Source of the DNA: Citrobacter sp. RHB25-C09
GTDB taxonomy: Bacteria; Pseudomonadota; Gammaproteobacteria; Enterobacterales; Enterobacteriaceae
Direction: 5' to 3'
Assembly (NCBI RefSeq): GCF_013836145.1
Contig: NZ_CP057483.1
Location: forward strand, 2,046,001 to 2,110,000
DNA: 64,000 nucleotides
Below the pieces are notes generated by a model, which did no database searches, was not told where the DNA came from, and was given only the letters and a program-made list of their open reading frames with translations. A program made the translations under genes and the position numbers. Below, piece by piece: positions 62,273 to 64,000 of this stretch (position 1 is its first letter; each line of letters opens with the position of its first letter).

Positions 62273-63736
62273 ATGCAAAACAAGCTCTTAACGGCAAAAG
62301 CAACGCTGCCGGGTTACGATCGCAGCGCACTGGTTACGCGTATTGTTCATCTTGGCTTCGGTGCTTTCCATCGTGCGCATCAGGGTGTGTATGCCGATAT
62401 TCTGGCGGCAGAGCACAACAGCGACTGGGGGTATTGCGAGGTTAATCTGATTGGCGGTGAACAACAAATTGCCGATTTAAAACAGCAGAATAACCTTTAC
62501 ACCGTGGCTGAAATGTCAGCGGACACGTGGACCGCAAGAGTGGTTGGCGTGGTCAAAAACGCGCTGCATGCGCAAGTCGATGGACAGGAAACCGTTCTGG
62601 CAGCAATGTGTGAACCTCAGGTTGCGATTGTCTCACTGACGATCACGGAAAAAGGGTACTGTCACTCGCCAGCAACCGGACAATTGATGCTGGATCACCC
62701 CATGATCGTCGCCGATCTACGCAATCCGCATCAGCCCAGGAGTGCCCCTGGCGTGATTGTCGAAGCTCTGGCACGTCGCAAGGCTGCGGGATTGCCGGCT
62801 TTTACGGTCATGTCGTGCGATAACATGCCGGAAAACGGACATGTCATGCGTAATGTTGTCACCTCCTACGCAAAAGCGGTTGATGCTGAACTGGCGTCGT
62901 GGATTGAGCAGCATGTTACATTCCCGTCCACCATGGTTGACCGCATCGTCCCCGCAGTAACGGAAGAAACACTGGATAAAATTGAAAAACTGACCGGCGT
63001 TCGCGATCCGGCAGGTGTAGCCTGTGAGCCGTTCCGTCAGTGGGTGATAGAAGATAACTTTGTCGCTGGTCGTCCACAGTGGGAGAAGGCGGGTGCAGAG
63101 CTGGTGGCCGACGTGATTCCGTTTGAGGAAATGAAGTTGCGCATGCTTAACGGCAGCCATTCATTCCTGGCGTACCTGGGCTATCTGGCAGGCTACCAAC
63201 ACATTAATGACTGCATGGGTGATGACAACTATCGTGTTGCTGCCCGGGCGCTAATGTTGAAAGAGCAGGCACCGACCTTAAAAGTGCAGGGTGTTGATCT
63301 GACGCGCTATGCCGATCTGCTGATTGATCGTTACAGCAACCCAGCGTTGCGTCACCGCACCTGGCAGATTGCGATGGACGGTAGCCAGAAGCTTCCACAG
63401 CGTATGCTGGATTCAGTGCGCTGGCATCTCGCGAACGGCAGCCGTTTTGATCTGCTGGCGCTGGGCGTGGCTGGCTGGATGCGCTATGTCGGCGGTGTGG
63501 ATGAGCAGGGCAATACCATTGAAGTTAATGACCCGCTGCTGCCAGTGATTCAGACCGCAGTACAGAACAGTGATGAAGGGGAGAGCCGCGTTGACTCTCT
63601 GCTGGGTATTGAAGCGATATTTGGCAACGAACTGCCGCATGTCGCGGCGTTTACTCAGAAAGTGAAAGAGGCGTATCTGGAACTGCTCGCTTTGGGGGCA
63701 AAAGCCACCGTCGCACGTTATGTTGCAATACTGTAG
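62273..63736 (+). CDS. ydfI: YdfI, mannonate oxidoreductase/fructuronate reductase family
   Basis: 487 aa, long-chain mannitol dehydrogenase family. N-terminal NAD motif 'RIVHLGFGAFHRAHQG' and the catalytic K288, N293 and H296 in 'MKLRMLNGSHSFLAY'. Paralogue of UxuB; would reduce D-fructuronate to D-mannonate, which RspA can dehydrate. Convergent with rspR. Confidence 0.94.
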   Translation: MQNKLLTAKATLPGYDRSALVTRIVHLGFGAFHRAHQGVYADILAAEHNSDWGYCEVNLIGGEQQIADLKQQNNLYTVAEMSADTWTARVVGVVKNALHAQVDGQETVLAAMCEPQVAIVSLTITEKGYCHSPATGQLMLDHPMIVADLRNPHQPRSAPGVIVEALARRKAAGLPAFTVMSCDNMPENGHVMRNVVTSYAKAVDAELASWIEQHVTFPSTMVDRIVPAVTEETLDKIEKLTGVRDPAGVACEPFRQWVIEDNFVAGRPQWEKAGAELVADVIPFEEMKLRMLNGSHSFLAYLGYLAGYQHINDCMGDDNYRVAARALMLKEQAPTLKVQGVDLTRYADLLIDRYSNPALRHRTWQIAMDGSQKLPQRMLDSVRWHLANGSRFDLLALGVAGWMRYVGGVDEQGNTIEVNDPLLPVIQTAVQNSDEGESRVDSLLGIEAIFGNELPHVAAFTQKVKEAYLELLALGAKATVARYVAIL

Positions 63737-63778
63737 GACTGACAAACGAAGCGCCATCAGGCAATCAAAGGCGAGGGA

Positions 63779-64000
63779 TTACTCTTCGCTGAACCAGTCG
63801 CGATTTTCCTGGCGGATCAACTGAACGGATGCGCTAATTTCCTGCAAATGCTGCGTCATGGCGCGATCAACAGCATTAGCGTCATGATTTTCGAGGGCTT
63901 TAAAAATCTCAAGATGCTGGCGGTGCAACATCTCGGGGGGAGAAATGTGGTCAAGGCTCATATAGCGAACGCGGTCAATGGTCGCCTTGATGTTCTCAAC
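63779..64000 (-). CDS. rspR: RspR (YdfH), GntR/FadR-family regulator (C-terminal part, cut by window edge)
   Basis: Open frame from the window edge to TAA at 63779, 73 residues: the FCD effector domain end 'RQHLEIFKALENHD' and 'AMTQHLQEISASVQLIRQEN', almost the same as E. coli RspR. The His in RQHLEIF is a metal ligand of FCD domains. The DNA-binding half lies outside the window. RspR represses rspAB in E. coli. Confidence 0.93.
   Translation of the reverse strand, partial: VENIKATIDRVRYMSLDHISPPEMLHRQHLEIFKALENHDANAVDRAMTQHLQEISASVQLIRQENRDWFSEE

Overview
The window is an ordinary-looking enterobacterial chromosome segment (Enterobacteriaceae of the Escherichia/Salmonella/Citrobacter group; Citrobacter is my best guess). 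Nearly every gene matches a known E. coli K-12 gene in sequence and order: ydhK to slyA, anmK, tyrS, dtpA, the rsx operon, malIXY, fumAC, tus, rstAB, pntAB, mdtJI, asr, mlc, ynfA and rspAB. Relative to E. coli numbering the segment runs backwards. A tus gene with its own Ter site shows that it lies in the replication terminus half of the chromosome.

Layout. 1-4300: a FUSC-type efflux cassette (ydhIJK) divergent from the regulator slyA, then the lipoprotein gene slyB behind a PhoP box. 4300-11200: anmK, mliC, pdxH, tyrS, pdxY, gstA, dtpA. 11200-19300: the rsxABCDGE-nth operon (SoxR-reducing, Rnf-like complex), ydgK, cnu and the tiny blr gene. 19400-25700: ydgJ, add and the MalI-controlled malXY locus. 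25700-32900: ydgA, manA, fumA, fumC, tus-Ter. 32900-40000: rstBA, ydgC, folM, an ArcD-like antiporter and ydgH. 39300-43400: pntAB and the polyamine exporter mdtJI with a leader ORF. 43400-48900: ydgD, the small gene ydgU, asr, an M32 carboxypeptidase not found at this place in K-12, and ynfM/ynfL. 49000-55150: mlc, bioD2, clcB, dmsD, ynfD, ynfC, ynfB, ynfA. 55170-64000: an accessory sugar-acid island (rspB, MFS transporter, rspA, uxaC paralogue, GPH transporter, ydfI, rspR).

How parts work together. PhoP boxes precede slyB and rstA, and an exact RstA box precedes asr, so the window holds a PhoP to RstAB to Asr acid/low-magnesium relay together with the PhoP co-regulator SlyA. The 3' island encodes a dehydrogenase, fructuronate reductase, mannonate dehydratase-family protein, uronate isomerase, two transporters and a GntR regulator. 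These would suit conversion of an aldonate or uronate (L-gulonate is the best guess) to 2-keto-3-deoxygluconate. Two copies of one 16-bp core motif precede its two transcription blocks and are probably RspR operators.

Compared with K-12, ynfEFGH (between dmsD and ynfD), speG (between ynfB and ynfC) and uidABC (between malI and ydgA) are absent. I found no CRISPR array, insertion sequence, prophage, rRNA or tRNA, and no plainly undescribed system. The least explained parts are the 3' catabolic island with its twin operators, and the regulatory leaders around mdtJI and asr-ydgU.
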